A stretch of 64,000 nt of DNA, from NCBI RefSeq assembly GCF_028621955.1, contig NZ_CP117516.1:434001-498000 (forward strand). Direction: 5' to 3'. A model generated the notes under the pieces. That model was not told the origin of the DNA. It saw only the letters and a list, made by a program, of their open reading frames with translations, and made no database searches. This DNA is from Erythrobacter sp. BLCC-B19. GTDB lineage: Bacteria > Pseudomonadota > Alphaproteobacteria > Sphingomonadales > Sphingomonadaceae. Below, piece after piece: positions 22,591-31,379 of this stretch (the first letter of the stretch is position 1; every line of letters starts with the position of its first letter). A program made the position numbers and the translations under genes.

Positions 22591-24318
22591 ATGGCAGGCG
22601 AAGGCCAGAGTTACGGGTCGCAGATCAGCCTCGTGAAATTCTTCAGGATTTTCTTCGACATCCTGAAGCCCGAGGCGAATTTCTACTGGCTCGCGGCGGT
22701 CTATGGCATCGGCATCAGCCTGCTTTCGCTGGCGACACCGATTTCGGTGCAGATGCTGATCAACACCATCGCCAACACCGCACTCACCGCGCCGCTGGTG
22801 GTGCTGGCGCTGACATTGTTCGGCCTCCTGTTCATCTCCAGCATGATCTACGCCTTGCGCGTCCACCTCATGGAGCTGTTCGCCCGCCGTTTCTACGCGC
22901 GCATGGTGGCCGAGATTTCGCTGATCGCGGTCTATGCCCAGAACCCTTTCTTCTCCGACGCCAAGAAGGGCGCGCTGTTCAACCGCTATTTCGATGTGGT
23001 CTATGTCCAGACCGCAATCCCGATCCTGTTCATCGGCGGCTTTACCGTGCTGTTGCAGATCGCGGTCGGGTTCGTGCTGGTGAGCCTCTATCACCCCTAT
23101 TTCCTCGGCTTCACGCTGGTGATGATCGCGCTGATCTGGGTGGTCTGGCTGGCATGGGGCAGCCGCGCGCTGCGCACCGGGGTCGACCTCAGCCATGCCA
23201 AGCACGCGACGGCGGCGTGGCTGGATACGCTCGGCAGCTCGAACGGCTTCTTCAAGTCGCAGCGCCGGATCGACTACGCGCTCGACAAGACCGACGATTA
23301 CACCGCCTCCTACATCAAGGATCGCAAGCGGCACTTCCGCCACCTGTTCTCGCAGACCATCGCCTTCCTGCTGATGTATGCTGCCGCCAGCGCGGCGCTG
23401 CTGGGGCTGGGCGGGTGGCTGGTGATCCAGAACCAGCTGACGCTGGGCCAGCTGGTCGCGGCCGAGCTGGTGCTGTCGGCCGCCTTTGCCGGGGTTGCGC
23501 AGCTCGGCAGCTACCTCGGCTATTTCTACGACTTGTTCGCCGCGGTCGAGGAAATCTCGCAGTTCTACGATGTCGAGCAGGAACAGCCCAAGGGCGCCGA
23601 TCCCTTCGACGGGCCGGATCACACCATCGTGATGAAGGGCGTGCGTGGGCGCGCCCGGCACGAGGAGGTGCAGTTCGATCTCGAAATCCCGAGCGGCTCG
23701 ATCATCATGGCCGCCGCCAGCCAGCACGGCATCCAGCGATTGTTCACCAACCTGCTGAAGCTCCATGTCTTGCCCGAAGGCGGGATCGCGACGCTGGGCG
23801 GCATCGACATGAAGGCGATCGAGCCGCACCACCTGCGCAAGAATGTCCACGTGCTCGACCGCCCGAGCACGGTGGAAATGACGATCCGCGAATATCTCGC
23901 CCTGTCCTGCCCCGACACTGCCCCGCAGCGGATGATCGGCGCGCTGGAAACGGTTGGCCTTGCCGACATGATCGCCACGCTCGACAAGGGTCTCGACACC
24001 CCGCTCGCCTCGACCGGCTATCCGCTCTCGGCGGTCGAATTGCAGCAGCTGAAGCTCGCCAATGCGCTGCTCGAACGCCCGCGCATTCTGGTGCTCAGCC
24101 GCCTGTTCGACCTGCTCGATCCCGAACCCATCGCCCGCGCGGTCAACGAACTGCGCGCGCAGGCCTATACGACCGTGATCTACTTCTCCAACCGCCGCAC
24201 CGATCTGGGCTTCGACCGCTTCCTCTATCTTGAGGCCAGCCGCCAGCGCGTGTTCACCAACTTCGACCAGTTCGCCGCCGCCACTGCCGGCCGCCTGCTC
24301 ACCACGGGAGGCGAATGA
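22591..24318 (+). CDS. ABC exporter-like protein with a degenerate ATPase domain
   Basis: A 575-residue protein. Residues about 1-310 form a type I ABC exporter membrane domain with six helices. Residues about 330-560 align in order with an ABC ATPase domain, but every functional motif is lost. The Walker A position reads AAASQHGIQR, the signature LSGGQ reads LSAVELQQ, Walker B reads ILVLSRLFDLLD without the catalytic acidic residue, and the switch histidine region reads YFSNRR. ATP hydrolysis is therefore unlikely. I chose the ATG at 22591 with GGAAAGG upstream. The stop overlaps the HlyD-like gene (ATGA) and a TolC-like gene follows, giving a complete type-I-secretion-like set with an inactive motor. 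Confidence 0.88.
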   Translation: MAGEGQSYGSQISLVKFFRIFFDILKPEANFYWLAAVYGIGISLLSLATPISVQMLINTIANTALTAPLVVLALTLFGLLFISSMIYALRVHLMELFARRFYARMVAEISLIAVYAQNPFFSDAKKGALFNRYFDVVYVQTAIPILFIGGFTVLLQIAVGFVLVSLYHPYFLGFTLVMIALIWVVWLAWGSRALRTGVDLSHAKHATAAWLDTLGSSNGFFKSQRRIDYALDKTDDYTASYIKDRKRHFRHLFSQTIAFLLMYAAASAALLGLGGWLVIQNQLTLGQLVAAELVLSAAFAGVAQLGSYLGYFYDLFAAVEEISQFYDVEQEQPKGADPFDGPDHTIVMKGVRGRARHEEVQFDLEIPSGSIIMAAASQHGIQRLFTNLLKLHVLPEGGIATLGGIDMKAIEPHHLRKNVHVLDRPSTVEMTIREYLALSCPDTAPQRMIGALETVGLADMIATLDKGLDTPLASTGYPLSAVELQQLKLANALLERPRILVLSRLFDLLDPEPIARAVNELRAQAYTTVIYFSNRRTDLGFDRFLYLEASRQRVFTNFDQFAAATAGRLLTTGGE

Positions 24319-25376
24319 TCATGGCAACGCGCAAGGAAGACATGGCGCATTTCACCACGCTGGCGTCGATCAAGACGCCGCGGGTGATGCGGGCGGTGTT
24401 CGTGATGCTGCTGGCCGCGATCGTCATCGCGGTTGCCTTTCTGCTCTATGTGCCCTGGGTGCAGACCACCTCGGGCCGGGGCGTGGTGACGACATTGAGC
24501 CCGAACGAGCGGCGGCAGGATATCAACGCGCTGGTGCCGGGCCGGATCGAGGAATGGTATGTCCGCGATGGCTCTTCGGTGAAGAAGGGCGATCCCATCG
24601 TCCGCATCGCCGACATCGACCCCAATCTGCTCGATCGCCTGCGCGCCGAACGCGCGCAGATGGAACTGCAACTGGCTGCCGCCCAGTCCGCGCTCGCCAC
24701 CGCCCAGATTGACGAACGCCGCAGCCGCGAACTGTTCGAGGCGGGGCTCGCTGCAAGGCGCGATTACGAGCTGGCGCAGATCAAGGTCGCCGATATGCAG
24801 GGCAAGGTCGCCGCCGCGCAGGCCGATTTGAACCGCGCCGATGTCAACATCGCGCGCCAGTCCGAACAGATCGTGCGCGCCCCGCGCGATGGCTTCATCC
24901 AGAGCCTCAATGCCGGCGATGCCGCGACCTTCATCAAGGCCGGCGATGTGCTGGCGACCTTCGTGCCCGACGGGGCCGAGCGCGTGATCGAAATCTTCAT
25001 CGACGGGCGCGATGTCGCGCTGGTGCGACCGGGCGACAAGGCCCGCATCCAGTTCGAAGGCTGGCCCGCGGTGCAGTTTTCCGGCTGGCCCTCGGTCGCG
25101 GTCGGCACCTTCGGCGGCAAGGTCATCGCGGTCGACCAGTCGGCGCAGGTCAATGGCCGCTTCCGCGTGCTGATCGCCGAGGAAAAGCTCGACGGCTATG
25201 GCTGGCCGGAAGAACGCTACGTCCGCTTTGGCGCGGTGGTGCAGGCCTGGGTGCTGCTGGAGACGGTGCCGGTCGGCTACGAGATCTGGCGTCAGCTCAA
25301 CAACTTCCCGCCCGAACTTCCCGCGCCTTCCAGCACGGCCAGCGCCAGCGGCAGCAGCAGCGGATCGGCCAACTGA
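24315..25376 (+). CDS. HlyD-family periplasmic adaptor protein
   Basis: A 353-residue membrane fusion protein. One N-terminal transmembrane helix (about 24-46) is followed by a biotinyl-lipoyl-like half (LVPGRIEEWYVRDGSSVKKGDPI), a coiled-coil hairpin (about 95-180, rich in Ala/Glu/Arg), the returning lipoyl half (IVRAPRDGFIQSLNAGD) and a beta-barrel domain. Such adaptors link an inner-membrane exporter to a TolC channel. It starts inside the exporter stop codon, and the TolC-like gene starts 2 bases after its stop. A Ser/Ala/Gly-rich tail ends the protein. Confidence 0.9.
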   Translation: MIMATRKEDMAHFTTLASIKTPRVMRAVFVMLLAAIVIAVAFLLYVPWVQTTSGRGVVTTLSPNERRQDINALVPGRIEEWYVRDGSSVKKGDPIVRIADIDPNLLDRLRAERAQMELQLAAAQSALATAQIDERRSRELFEAGLAARRDYELAQIKVADMQGKVAAAQADLNRADVNIARQSEQIVRAPRDGFIQSLNAGDAATFIKAGDVLATFVPDGAERVIEIFIDGRDVALVRPGDKARIQFEGWPAVQFSGWPSVAVGTFGGKVIAVDQSAQVNGRFRVLIAEEKLDGYGWPEERYVRFGAVVQAWVLLETVPVGYEIWRQLNNFPPELPAPSSTASASGSSSGSAN

Positions 25377-25378
25377 CG

Positions 25379-26875
25379 ATGCGCCGAAGTCCTGCCTTGC
25401 GGCGGCCGGGCGCCCTGCTCGCCGCCTGCGCCCTGCTGGCGCTGACGCTGGCGAGCGGCGCGCCCGCGGTCGCGCAGAATATCGAGCCGGTGGGAGACCC
25501 GCTCGACGTGGCGCTCACCACCGGGCCGCTGCTGCCTGAAGAAGTGCTGCGCTCCTCGGCCCTCACCTTCCCGCAGGTGCTCGAAGCCTTCGAACGCGAG
25601 GCCGCCGCCCGCGCCGACCAGCTCGGCGCCGACGGCGCCTTCGACCTGATGCTCAAGGGCGAATATTATGATCGCCTGACCGGTTACTATTCGGGCGGGT
25701 TCGGCAAGGTCGAAGCGCGCCAGCCGCTGATGCCCTTTGGCGCGGAAGTGTTCGGCTCCTACCGCGTCTCCTCGGGCGACTTCCCGACTTACGAGAACTA
25801 CAACTACACCAACGCGCTGGGCGAGGTGAAGGTCGGCGCGCTGTTCTCGCTGCTGCGCAACCGCGACATCGACAGCCGCCGCTTCGCGCTCGAGGACACG
25901 CGCCTTGCCGCATCGCAGGCCCAGCTCGATGTGCTGCTGGTGCAATTGAACGTCCAGCACGAAGCGCTGCGCGCCTATTGGCGCTGGGTCGCGGCGGGCG
26001 AGGAAATCCGGGTGTTCGAGGAACTGCTCGAAATCGCCGAAGCGCGCCAGATCGGCCTCACCCGCGAGGTGAACGAAGGCGCGCGCGCACGCATCGCGCT
26101 GACCGAGAACGAGCAGAACCTGCTCGCCCGCCGCTCGCTGCTGGAAGAGGCCAAGCGCAACTTCACCACCGCCGCCAATTCGCTGGGGTTCTATATCCGT
26201 GGGTCGGACGGGCGGATGATCGTGCCGACCCGTGAAATGCTGCCCGACATGGCGCGCTTCCGCGAGATTTCCCCGGCGGACAAGCTCGCCGCGCTGCCGC
26301 TCAGCGAGATGATCCAGAACCGGCCCGAACTCCAGACCTTCAAACTCGCGCTCGAACGCGCGACCAACAAGGTCGCCTTGCGCGAAAACGACCTCAAGCC
26401 ATCGCTCAACGCCTCGGTCGAGCTGTCGCGCGATTTTGGCCAGATCGGCCCCGGCGGCCCGGGGTTCGATTCGACCGATACGGTGGTGGGCCTGACCTTT
26501 TCGGTCCCGCTCCAGCGCCGCACCGCGCGCGGTGCCTTGCAGCGCGCCGAGGCCGAGCTGCGCGAGACCGAACTGCGCCAGCGCCGGATCGCCGACCAGA
26601 TCACCACCGATGTCGGCAACATCCTTGCCAACCTGTCGGCCGCGCTGCGCCTTGCCGACCTTGCCGATGCCGAGGTCAAGCAGGCCAATGCGATGGTGCA
26701 GGCCGAACGCACCCGGTTCCGGCTGGGGGCGGGCGACTTCTTCTTCGTCAACCAGCGCGAGGAAACCGCCGCCAACGCCCAGATCAAGGCGATCCGCGCC
26801 GAGCTTGCCGGCCGGCTGGCCGAAGCAAGCTACAACGCGGCCACGATGAACCTTACTGCGCTGGGGCTGGAGTAG
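25379..26875 (+). CDS. TolC-family outer-membrane channel protein
   Basis: A 498-residue protein with a signal peptide (about 1-34, ending PAVAQ) and two long helical repeats typical of outer-membrane efflux proteins. Recognisable blocks are LRAYWRWVAAGEEIRVFEELLEIAEARQ in the first half and VGLTFSVPLQRRTARGALQRAEAELRE in the second. With the HlyD-like adaptor and the exporter-like protein it forms a tripartite system. The last 23 bases overlap the convergent gene at 26853. Confidence 0.9.
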   Translation: MRRSPALRRPGALLAACALLALTLASGAPAVAQNIEPVGDPLDVALTTGPLLPEEVLRSSALTFPQVLEAFEREAAARADQLGADGAFDLMLKGEYYDRLTGYYSGGFGKVEARQPLMPFGAEVFGSYRVSSGDFPTYENYNYTNALGEVKVGALFSLLRNRDIDSRRFALEDTRLAASQAQLDVLLVQLNVQHEALRAYWRWVAAGEEIRVFEELLEIAEARQIGLTREVNEGARARIALTENEQNLLARRSLLEEAKRNFTTAANSLGFYIRGSDGRMIVPTREMLPDMARFREISPADKLAALPLSEMIQNRPELQTFKLALERATNKVALRENDLKPSLNASVELSRDFGQIGPGGPGFDSTDTVVGLTFSVPLQRRTARGALQRAEAELRETELRQRRIADQITTDVGNILANLSAALRLADLADAEVKQANAMVQAERTRFRLGAGDFFFVNQREETAANAQIKAIRAELAGRLAEASYNAATMNLTALGLE

Positions 26876-27842
26876 GCGCAGCCGCGGCGGCGGCGGCAGC
26901 AGCCTCCGCCTCGGCCTTGGCCCGCGCCTCTTCCTGTGCCAACCGCGCGGCCTCGGCTTCGGCCTTGGCCTTGGCTTCCGCCTCGGCCAGCCCGACGAGA
27001 TCAATCGGCACGTCGCGGTTATAGGCCAGCACCCCCGGCACCGGCGGGATCCGCCCGACCAGCGCGTTGAGGAAATTGTTGCGTTTGCCCGCCGCGCGCA
27101 GATCGGCCTTCACGACCGTGTATTTGGCAAGGCTCTCCGGCGTGCTCCAGTCGGTCGGCACGGCGGGGCGATCGGGCATCAGCTCGCGCTGGAAGGTCGA
27201 AGCTTCCAGCGCCTTGCGATCCGCCCAGCCGAGGCTGAGGAAATCGCCGAGCGAGGTGATCTGCCCCGGTTTGGCCTCGAACTTGACCGAGCCCATGCAA
27301 TAGCACTGCCCCCCGGTCGCGGCGCCGGGCAGATAGAGGATCGGGCCGAACCACGTATATTCGCCCGGCTCGACCTCGATGAGATAGGAGAAGCTCTTGG
27401 CGGGCGCCTCGGTCTTGTCGAACACGAATTGCGGGCCGAAGGGCACGATCATGCGCAGGTCGATATCCGCGATGGCGAAGTTTTCCTCGGTCGGCTCGAC
27501 CGGCTTGTTCTTGAGCGGGCGGCCGGTCTGCTTGGAGGCGTTGTAGGTCGCCAGCTTCTTGGGATAGTCCTCCTTGGCCTCCTCGAATTCCTCGCGCCAC
27601 TTGGCCTCGTAATTGGCGATTTCCGCGGCATTGGGCGTCTTCAGGAACACGCCATAGGTGCGGTTCTGGGGGCTCTTGATGTAGATATAGGCCTTGGCCG
27701 GATCGATCTTGGCCTTGCCCGAGGCAAGGTTCTTCAATTCGATCGCCTTGTATTCGGCGACATCGGGCTTGAGCTTTTCCGCCGCCGCGGGGGTCGCCGC
27801 CAGCGCCAGCGCGCCTGCGATCAGGGTGATGATGCGCTTCAT
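26853..27842 (-). CDS. Exported protein of unknown function with Ala/Glu-rich C-terminus
   Basis: A 329-residue protein with a signal peptide (about 1-21, ending TPAAA). The central region holds an extended domain with IYIKSPQNRTYGVFLKT and a Cys-x-Cys pair (GQCYCMGSV). Residues about 275-329 are almost pure Ala/Glu/Lys/Arg and should form a long helix ending in an Ala-Pro tail. I do not recognise the family. It is coupled to the upstream gene by an ATGA overlap, and its 3' end overlaps the tolC-like gene on the other strand. Convergence with the secretion-like operon is suggestive, but a functional link is not shown. Confidence 0.75.
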   Translation of the reverse strand: MKRIITLIAGALALAATPAAAEKLKPDVAEYKAIELKNLASGKAKIDPAKAYIYIKSPQNRTYGVFLKTPNAAEIANYEAKWREEFEEAKEDYPKKLATYNASKQTGRPLKNKPVEPTEENFAIADIDLRMIVPFGPQFVFDKTEAPAKSFSYLIEVEPGEYTWFGPILYLPGAATGGQCYCMGSVKFEAKPGQITSLGDFLSLGWADRKALEASTFQRELMPDRPAVPTDWSTPESLAKYTVVKADLRAAGKRNNFLNALVGRIPPVPGVLAYNRDVPIDLVGLAEAEAKAKAEAEAARLAQEEARAKAEAEAAAAAAAAAPTPAPAQ

Positions 27843-28435
27843 GGTTCGAGCACCTCCAGCTTGGGCTTGGGGCCGGAGGCGACGCGCGCCTGCTTCATCA
27901 GCGCGGCCTCCCGATCCTTGGCGTTTTCGCGGCTGAGGCCTTCTTCGAAATGGAACGCCTGCCACAGCTCCTTTTCCAGGCCGTAGCGGTCATAACCCTT
28001 GTAGAACATACAGTTGCGCAGGTTGATCCGCTTGATCCGGCGACGTTCGGCGCTGCCGAAGATCGCGTCGGCCATCAGCCCGCCAATCGCCCCGCCGATC
28101 CCGCCGGCGAGCACGCCGTACTGGCTCATCGCCGAACTGATCGCGGCGCTATCGGCGCCCATGTAGAAGTTGATCCCGCTCGCGAGCGAATCGCATTCGG
28201 TGATGTCGAAATAGGCCTGATCGAAGCTGGTATCGGCGCGGTGGAAGAAGAAATACTTGTCGAAATCCGCCGCGATCGTGGGATCGGGGGTGTAGGCCAG
28301 ATCGGGCATCGCCACCGCTTCGATCTCGGCAGCAGTGAACACCTTCATCGGCGGTTCGGTCTTGATCGCCTGCGCGCCTGCTACCGATGGCACTGCCGCC
28401 ATCAGCGCAAGCGCTGCATAATGCAGCAACTTCAT
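27839..28435 (-). CDS. Exported protein of unknown function with glycine-zipper segment
   Basis: A 198-residue protein with a signal peptide (about 1-22, ending AGAQA). It has a hydrophobic glycine-zipper-like stretch near residues 108-127 (VLAGGIGGAIGGLMADAIFG) and a C-terminal charged helix. Glycine zippers of this kind insert in membranes or oligomerise. I do not recognise the family. ATG 28435 is the natural start, giving a clean signal peptide. The gene is first in a two-gene unit with the protein at 26853. Confidence 0.75.
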   Translation of the reverse strand: MKLLHYAALALMAAVPSVAGAQAIKTEPPMKVFTAAEIEAVAMPDLAYTPDPTIAADFDKYFFFHRADTSFDQAYFDITECDSLASGINFYMGADSAAISSAMSQYGVLAGGIGGAIGGLMADAIFGSAERRRIKRINLRNCMFYKGYDRYGLEKELWQAFHFEEGLSRENAKDREAALMKQARVASGPKPKLEVLEP

Positions 28436-28517
28436 GGTAAATGCGCCCCTCTCGTTTGACCCTGAGCGGCAACCTGACAGAGCCATTTGCACGCTGCAAG
28501 CGGGAATTTTCCCGCGC

Positions 28518-28973
28518 CTAGATCCTGCCCCTGAGCGCCTGATAGGCCGCCGCCGACACGGTGTTGGCAAGGTTCAGCGAACGGATCACCTCGCTGCGCA
28601 TCGGCAGCTTGAACAGGCGCCCTTCATGCCGCGCGAGGATCGCTTGCGGGATGCCCTTGGTCTCCTGCCCGAACACCAGAAAGGCGTCCTCCGGGTAATC
28701 GGGCTCGTAGAATGACCGCGCGCCGAACTCCTCGAACAGGAACACCTGATCCTCCCGCGGCGCGCGGGCGGCCAGGAATGCGTCCCAGCTGGCATATTCG
28801 GCGAGGCGCACGTGCGGCCAGTAATCGAGGCCCGAGCGCTTCACCCGCTTGTCCGAGATCTCGAAGCCGAGCGGGTGGATCAGGATCAGCTCCATGTCGA
28901 GCGCCACGCAGGTGCGCCCCACCGCCCCGGTGTTGCCGGGAATTTCGGGCTGGACGAGGACGATTGCGGTCAT
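28518..28973 (-). CDS. trmL: tRNA (cytidine(34)-2'-O)-methyltransferase
   Basis: A 151-residue SPOUT-class methyltransferase, the usual size for TrmL. It begins IVLVQPEIPGNTGAVGRTC, has HPLGF and the knot-forming C-terminal blocks LVFGQETKGIP and PMRSEVIRSLNLANTVS. It methylates the ribose of the wobble base in tRNA-Leu isoacceptors, using S-adenosylmethionine. It is the last gene of the long minus-strand array, 28 bases after the AraC regulator. Confidence 0.95.
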   Translation of the reverse strand: MTAIVLVQPEIPGNTGAVGRTCVALDMELILIHPLGFEISDKRVKRSGLDYWPHVRLAEYASWDAFLAARAPREDQVFLFEEFGARSFYEPDYPEDAFLVFGQETKGIPQAILARHEGRLFKLPMRSEVIRSLNLANTVSAAAYQALRGRI

Positions 28974-29001
28974 GCCCCGCCGCCTAGCCCGCGCGCGGCG
29001 G

Positions 29002-29874
29002 CTAGGCCAGAGGCAGGTAGAGATCGGTCACCATCTCGCCTTCCGGGATGCCGGGGCCGAAATTGCTGCGCTCGGCAAACAGCGGAAAGTCGCGCAAGCC
29101 CTCGCCGCTGGCGGGCAGCCATTCGCGGTAGAGCCAGTTGGCAGGCGCCTCCAGATCATCGGCCGGGCCGGTGAGGCGCAACCTTGCGCAGCGTCCGCCG
29201 GGGATCACGCCCTCGCCCATCCCCTCGCCCGGTGCGAGGCCGGGAATGCGCGAGCAGGCGAGCGTCACTTGCGGCTCGCCCTCACCATCGCTGGCGAAGA
29301 TGTTGAAGGTGCGCGTCTTCTGCGGCCCCGCGCCATTGGCCTTGCGCCAGGCGATAAAGCGCCCGATGCTCGCTCCCAGCAGATGCGGCGGGCCATCGTG
29401 GCGCAGGGTCACGACGGGGACGGCGGCTAAGGTGGCGATAGTGACATCCTCGGCGGCGAATTGCGGCATGGCGTATTTCCTTGCTTGGGTCTGCGGCAGG
29501 ATCGCCGCGTGCCACGCGTTCCAGTCCGGCGCGCGCCGAAAGGCGCTGGGGCTGACCCCGAAGGCCTTGCGGAACACCCGCGCAAAGGCATCCGGGCTGT
29601 CATAGCCCGCCTCCAGCGCGACCGCGATCACCGGCATCTCTGCCCGATTGGCGAGCTGAAACGCCGCGCGCTTGAGACGCGAGAGGCTGACATAGGCTTG
29701 CACCGAAAGGCCGAAGGTGGCGGCGAACTGGCGATGGAAGTGAAACTTGCTGAACGCCGCCACCCCGGCCAGCGCGGCCAGCGAGAGGTCGCCGTCGGGG
29801 TGCCGGTCAATATGATCCAGCACCCGCGTCATGCGCCTTGCGTAATTGGTGGCGGCGGTCTCGTTCATTTCCAT
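29002..29874 (-). CDS. AraC-family regulator with GyrI-like effector domain
   Basis: A 290-residue protein. Residues about 12-110 are an AraC double helix-turn-helix (DLSLAALAGVAAFSKFHFHRQF and AVALEAGYDSPDAFARVFRKAFGVSPSAFR). Residues about 135-290 resemble the GyrI/SoxS-effector-binding fold (PVVTLRHDGPP, YLPLA at the end). Such regulators sense small hydrophobic compounds, as Rob and BmrR do. Starts at 29874 and 29868 are both possible. The target is unknown; it lies between the hydrolase gene and trmL. Confidence 0.88.
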   Translation of the reverse strand: MEMNETAATNYARRMTRVLDHIDRHPDGDLSLAALAGVAAFSKFHFHRQFAATFGLSVQAYVSLSRLKRAAFQLANRAEMPVIAVALEAGYDSPDAFARVFRKAFGVSPSAFRRAPDWNAWHAAILPQTQARKYAMPQFAAEDVTIATLAAVPVVTLRHDGPPHLLGASIGRFIAWRKANGAGPQKTRTFNIFASDGEGEPQVTLACSRIPGLAPGEGMGEGVIPGGRCARLRLTGPADDLEAPANWLYREWLPASGEGLRDFPLFAERSNFGPGIPEGEMVTDLYLPLA

Positions 29875-29935
29875 CCCTTCGTTGCAGGGGATGGCTAGAA
29901 CGCCAAGCGGCAGCGCGCCCGACCGATCTTGCGGT

Positions 29936-30682
29936 TCACGCCGGGAGGCGCGCGAGATAGTGCCGCAGGGTCGAAAAATGCGAGAGGCCGTCGATCAGTG
30001 CGACCTGCGGGCGCTGCGGCAGAGCGGCGGCGAGCGCTTCGGCCATCGCCGGCGGTGTCCAGTCGTCTTCGCGCCCCTGCCAGATGCTGACCGGTTGCGG
30101 CACCCGCGCCAGATCATCGCGCCAATCGGCAACATAGGCGCGGATCTCGGCAGCATAGGCAGCGCGGCTGTCGAGCAGGCTGTGGCGCAGCGATTGCGCG
30201 AGGCTCGCAATGAAGCGCGGATCGGCGGCGAGATCGCGGTCTGCGCCGCGGGCCTTGGCCATCAGGGCAGCAGCCATCCGTTCGGGCGCAAGGCGGGCGA
30301 CCTGCGCCTGCGCAACGGTCAGCGCCGCAAAGGGCACGGCCCCCGCCAGCGCCGCGCGGAACACCGGCGCGCCGGCCATGCCGGAGAGAAAATCGCCCAG
30401 CTGGAGCGGCGCTGCGGGGGAGACGAGGTCGATCCGTGCCACCCGCTCGCCCAGCAGGGGTGCGACCCGCAAGGCGGCGTGCGCGCCCAGCGAAAAGCCG
30501 ACAAGGTGCAGCGGACCGTCGGGCAAGCGGGCCGCGATCGCTTCGGCAAGCCGCGCGAAATTTCCGCCCCGCGCCGCCACATGGAACCCCGCCGCCTGTG
30601 CGGCGATCTCGGGACCGAAGCCCGCCAGCTCCGCCGCCGATCCGGGCAGGCCGTGGAAATAGAGGGTCTGCGCGGCAGCCAT
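29936..30682 (-). CDS. Alpha/beta-hydrolase
   Basis: A 248-residue hydrolase-fold protein. FHGLPGS is the oxyanion region and GFSLGAH is the nucleophile elbow with the catalytic serine. An aspartate lies in WQGREDDWTPP, and the C-terminal histidine lies in GLSHFSTLRHY. No signal peptide is visible. The substrate is unknown. It begins 4 bases after the stop of the membrane-protein gene at 30687, so it is co-transcribed with it. Confidence 0.85.
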   Translation of the reverse strand: MAAAQTLYFHGLPGSAAELAGFGPEIAAQAAGFHVAARGGNFARLAEAIAARLPDGPLHLVGFSLGAHAALRVAPLLGERVARIDLVSPAAPLQLGDFLSGMAGAPVFRAALAGAVPFAALTVAQAQVARLAPERMAAALMAKARGADRDLAADPRFIASLAQSLRHSLLDSRAAYAAEIRAYVADWRDDLARVPQPVSIWQGREDDWTPPAMAEALAAALPQRPQVALIDGLSHFSTLRHYLARLPA

Positions 30683-30686
30683 GGCG

Positions 30687-31379
30687 CTAGACCAGCTCGA
30701 TCCGGGTGTGGCGGGCGATCAGCCGGTGATCGCTCACCTGCTGGCTCCCGTCCCATGCGACCTCGCAGAGCAGCTTGGAAAACCGCTTCCACCATTGGCG
30801 CTCGTCATTGCGCGCACCTTGTGCCGCGAGCCGGGCGACATTGCGCGCGGCGACCGCCTCGGCAAGGCTGCCGAGCGTTGCCCAGTCCCCGCTCCAGCCC
30901 CCACGGTCGAACAGCACCACCAGCACCGCAAGCGGCCACAAGGCGAGCCAATCGCCCGAGCCCTGCCACAGCGCCAACACGGCCCCGCCCGCAAGCAGTG
31001 CGAGCGCAAGCGCGCAGCCCGCGCCGCTGATGACCTTGGCGGGCGCGGCCAGCCCGAGGTCACGCTCGATCATCGCCGCCACCCGGCGGGGCGAAGGCAA
31101 GCCCTGCCCCTTGAGCGCCGTCTGCGGCGCGGCGGCGGGATCAAGGCCCAGGTTCACCAGCAGTCGCCGCAGACGGTAGAACGCCATCTGCGTATCGCAC
31201 CGCTCTCCCGCACCATCGGGGGTGCGGCAACGCAAAATCTCGTCAAACAGCGCGCCTGCCGTCTGCACATGACGCAGATCTTGCGGCAGTGTGACGGCAA
31301 ACGACGCCTCGACCTCAGGGATCAGATCGGCGAGGTCGTCCCCGTCAACCCGCACCGCATCGAGAGGCGTCCCCGCCAT
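30687..31379 (-). CDS. Membrane protein of unknown function
   Basis: A 230-residue protein I do not recognise. The N-terminal 80 residues (LIPEVEASFAVTLPQDLRHV, GALFDEILRC) vaguely resemble an acyl-carrier-protein helix bundle, though without a DSL phosphopantetheine site. Two hydrophobic segments follow near residues 117-150. The C-terminal part is charged (RQWWKRFSKLLCEV). The ATG at 31379 overlaps the gatB stop (TGATG), so expression is coupled to gatB; a GTG three bases upstream is an alternative start. Confidence 0.7.
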   Translation of the reverse strand: MAGTPLDAVRVDGDDLADLIPEVEASFAVTLPQDLRHVQTAGALFDEILRCRTPDGAGERCDTQMAFYRLRRLLVNLGLDPAAAPQTALKGQGLPSPRRVAAMIERDLGLAAPAKVISGAGCALALALLAGGAVLALWQGSGDWLALWPLAVLVVLFDRGGWSGDWATLGSLAEAVAARNVARLAAQGARNDERQWWKRFSKLLCEVAWDGSQQVSDHRLIARHTRIELV

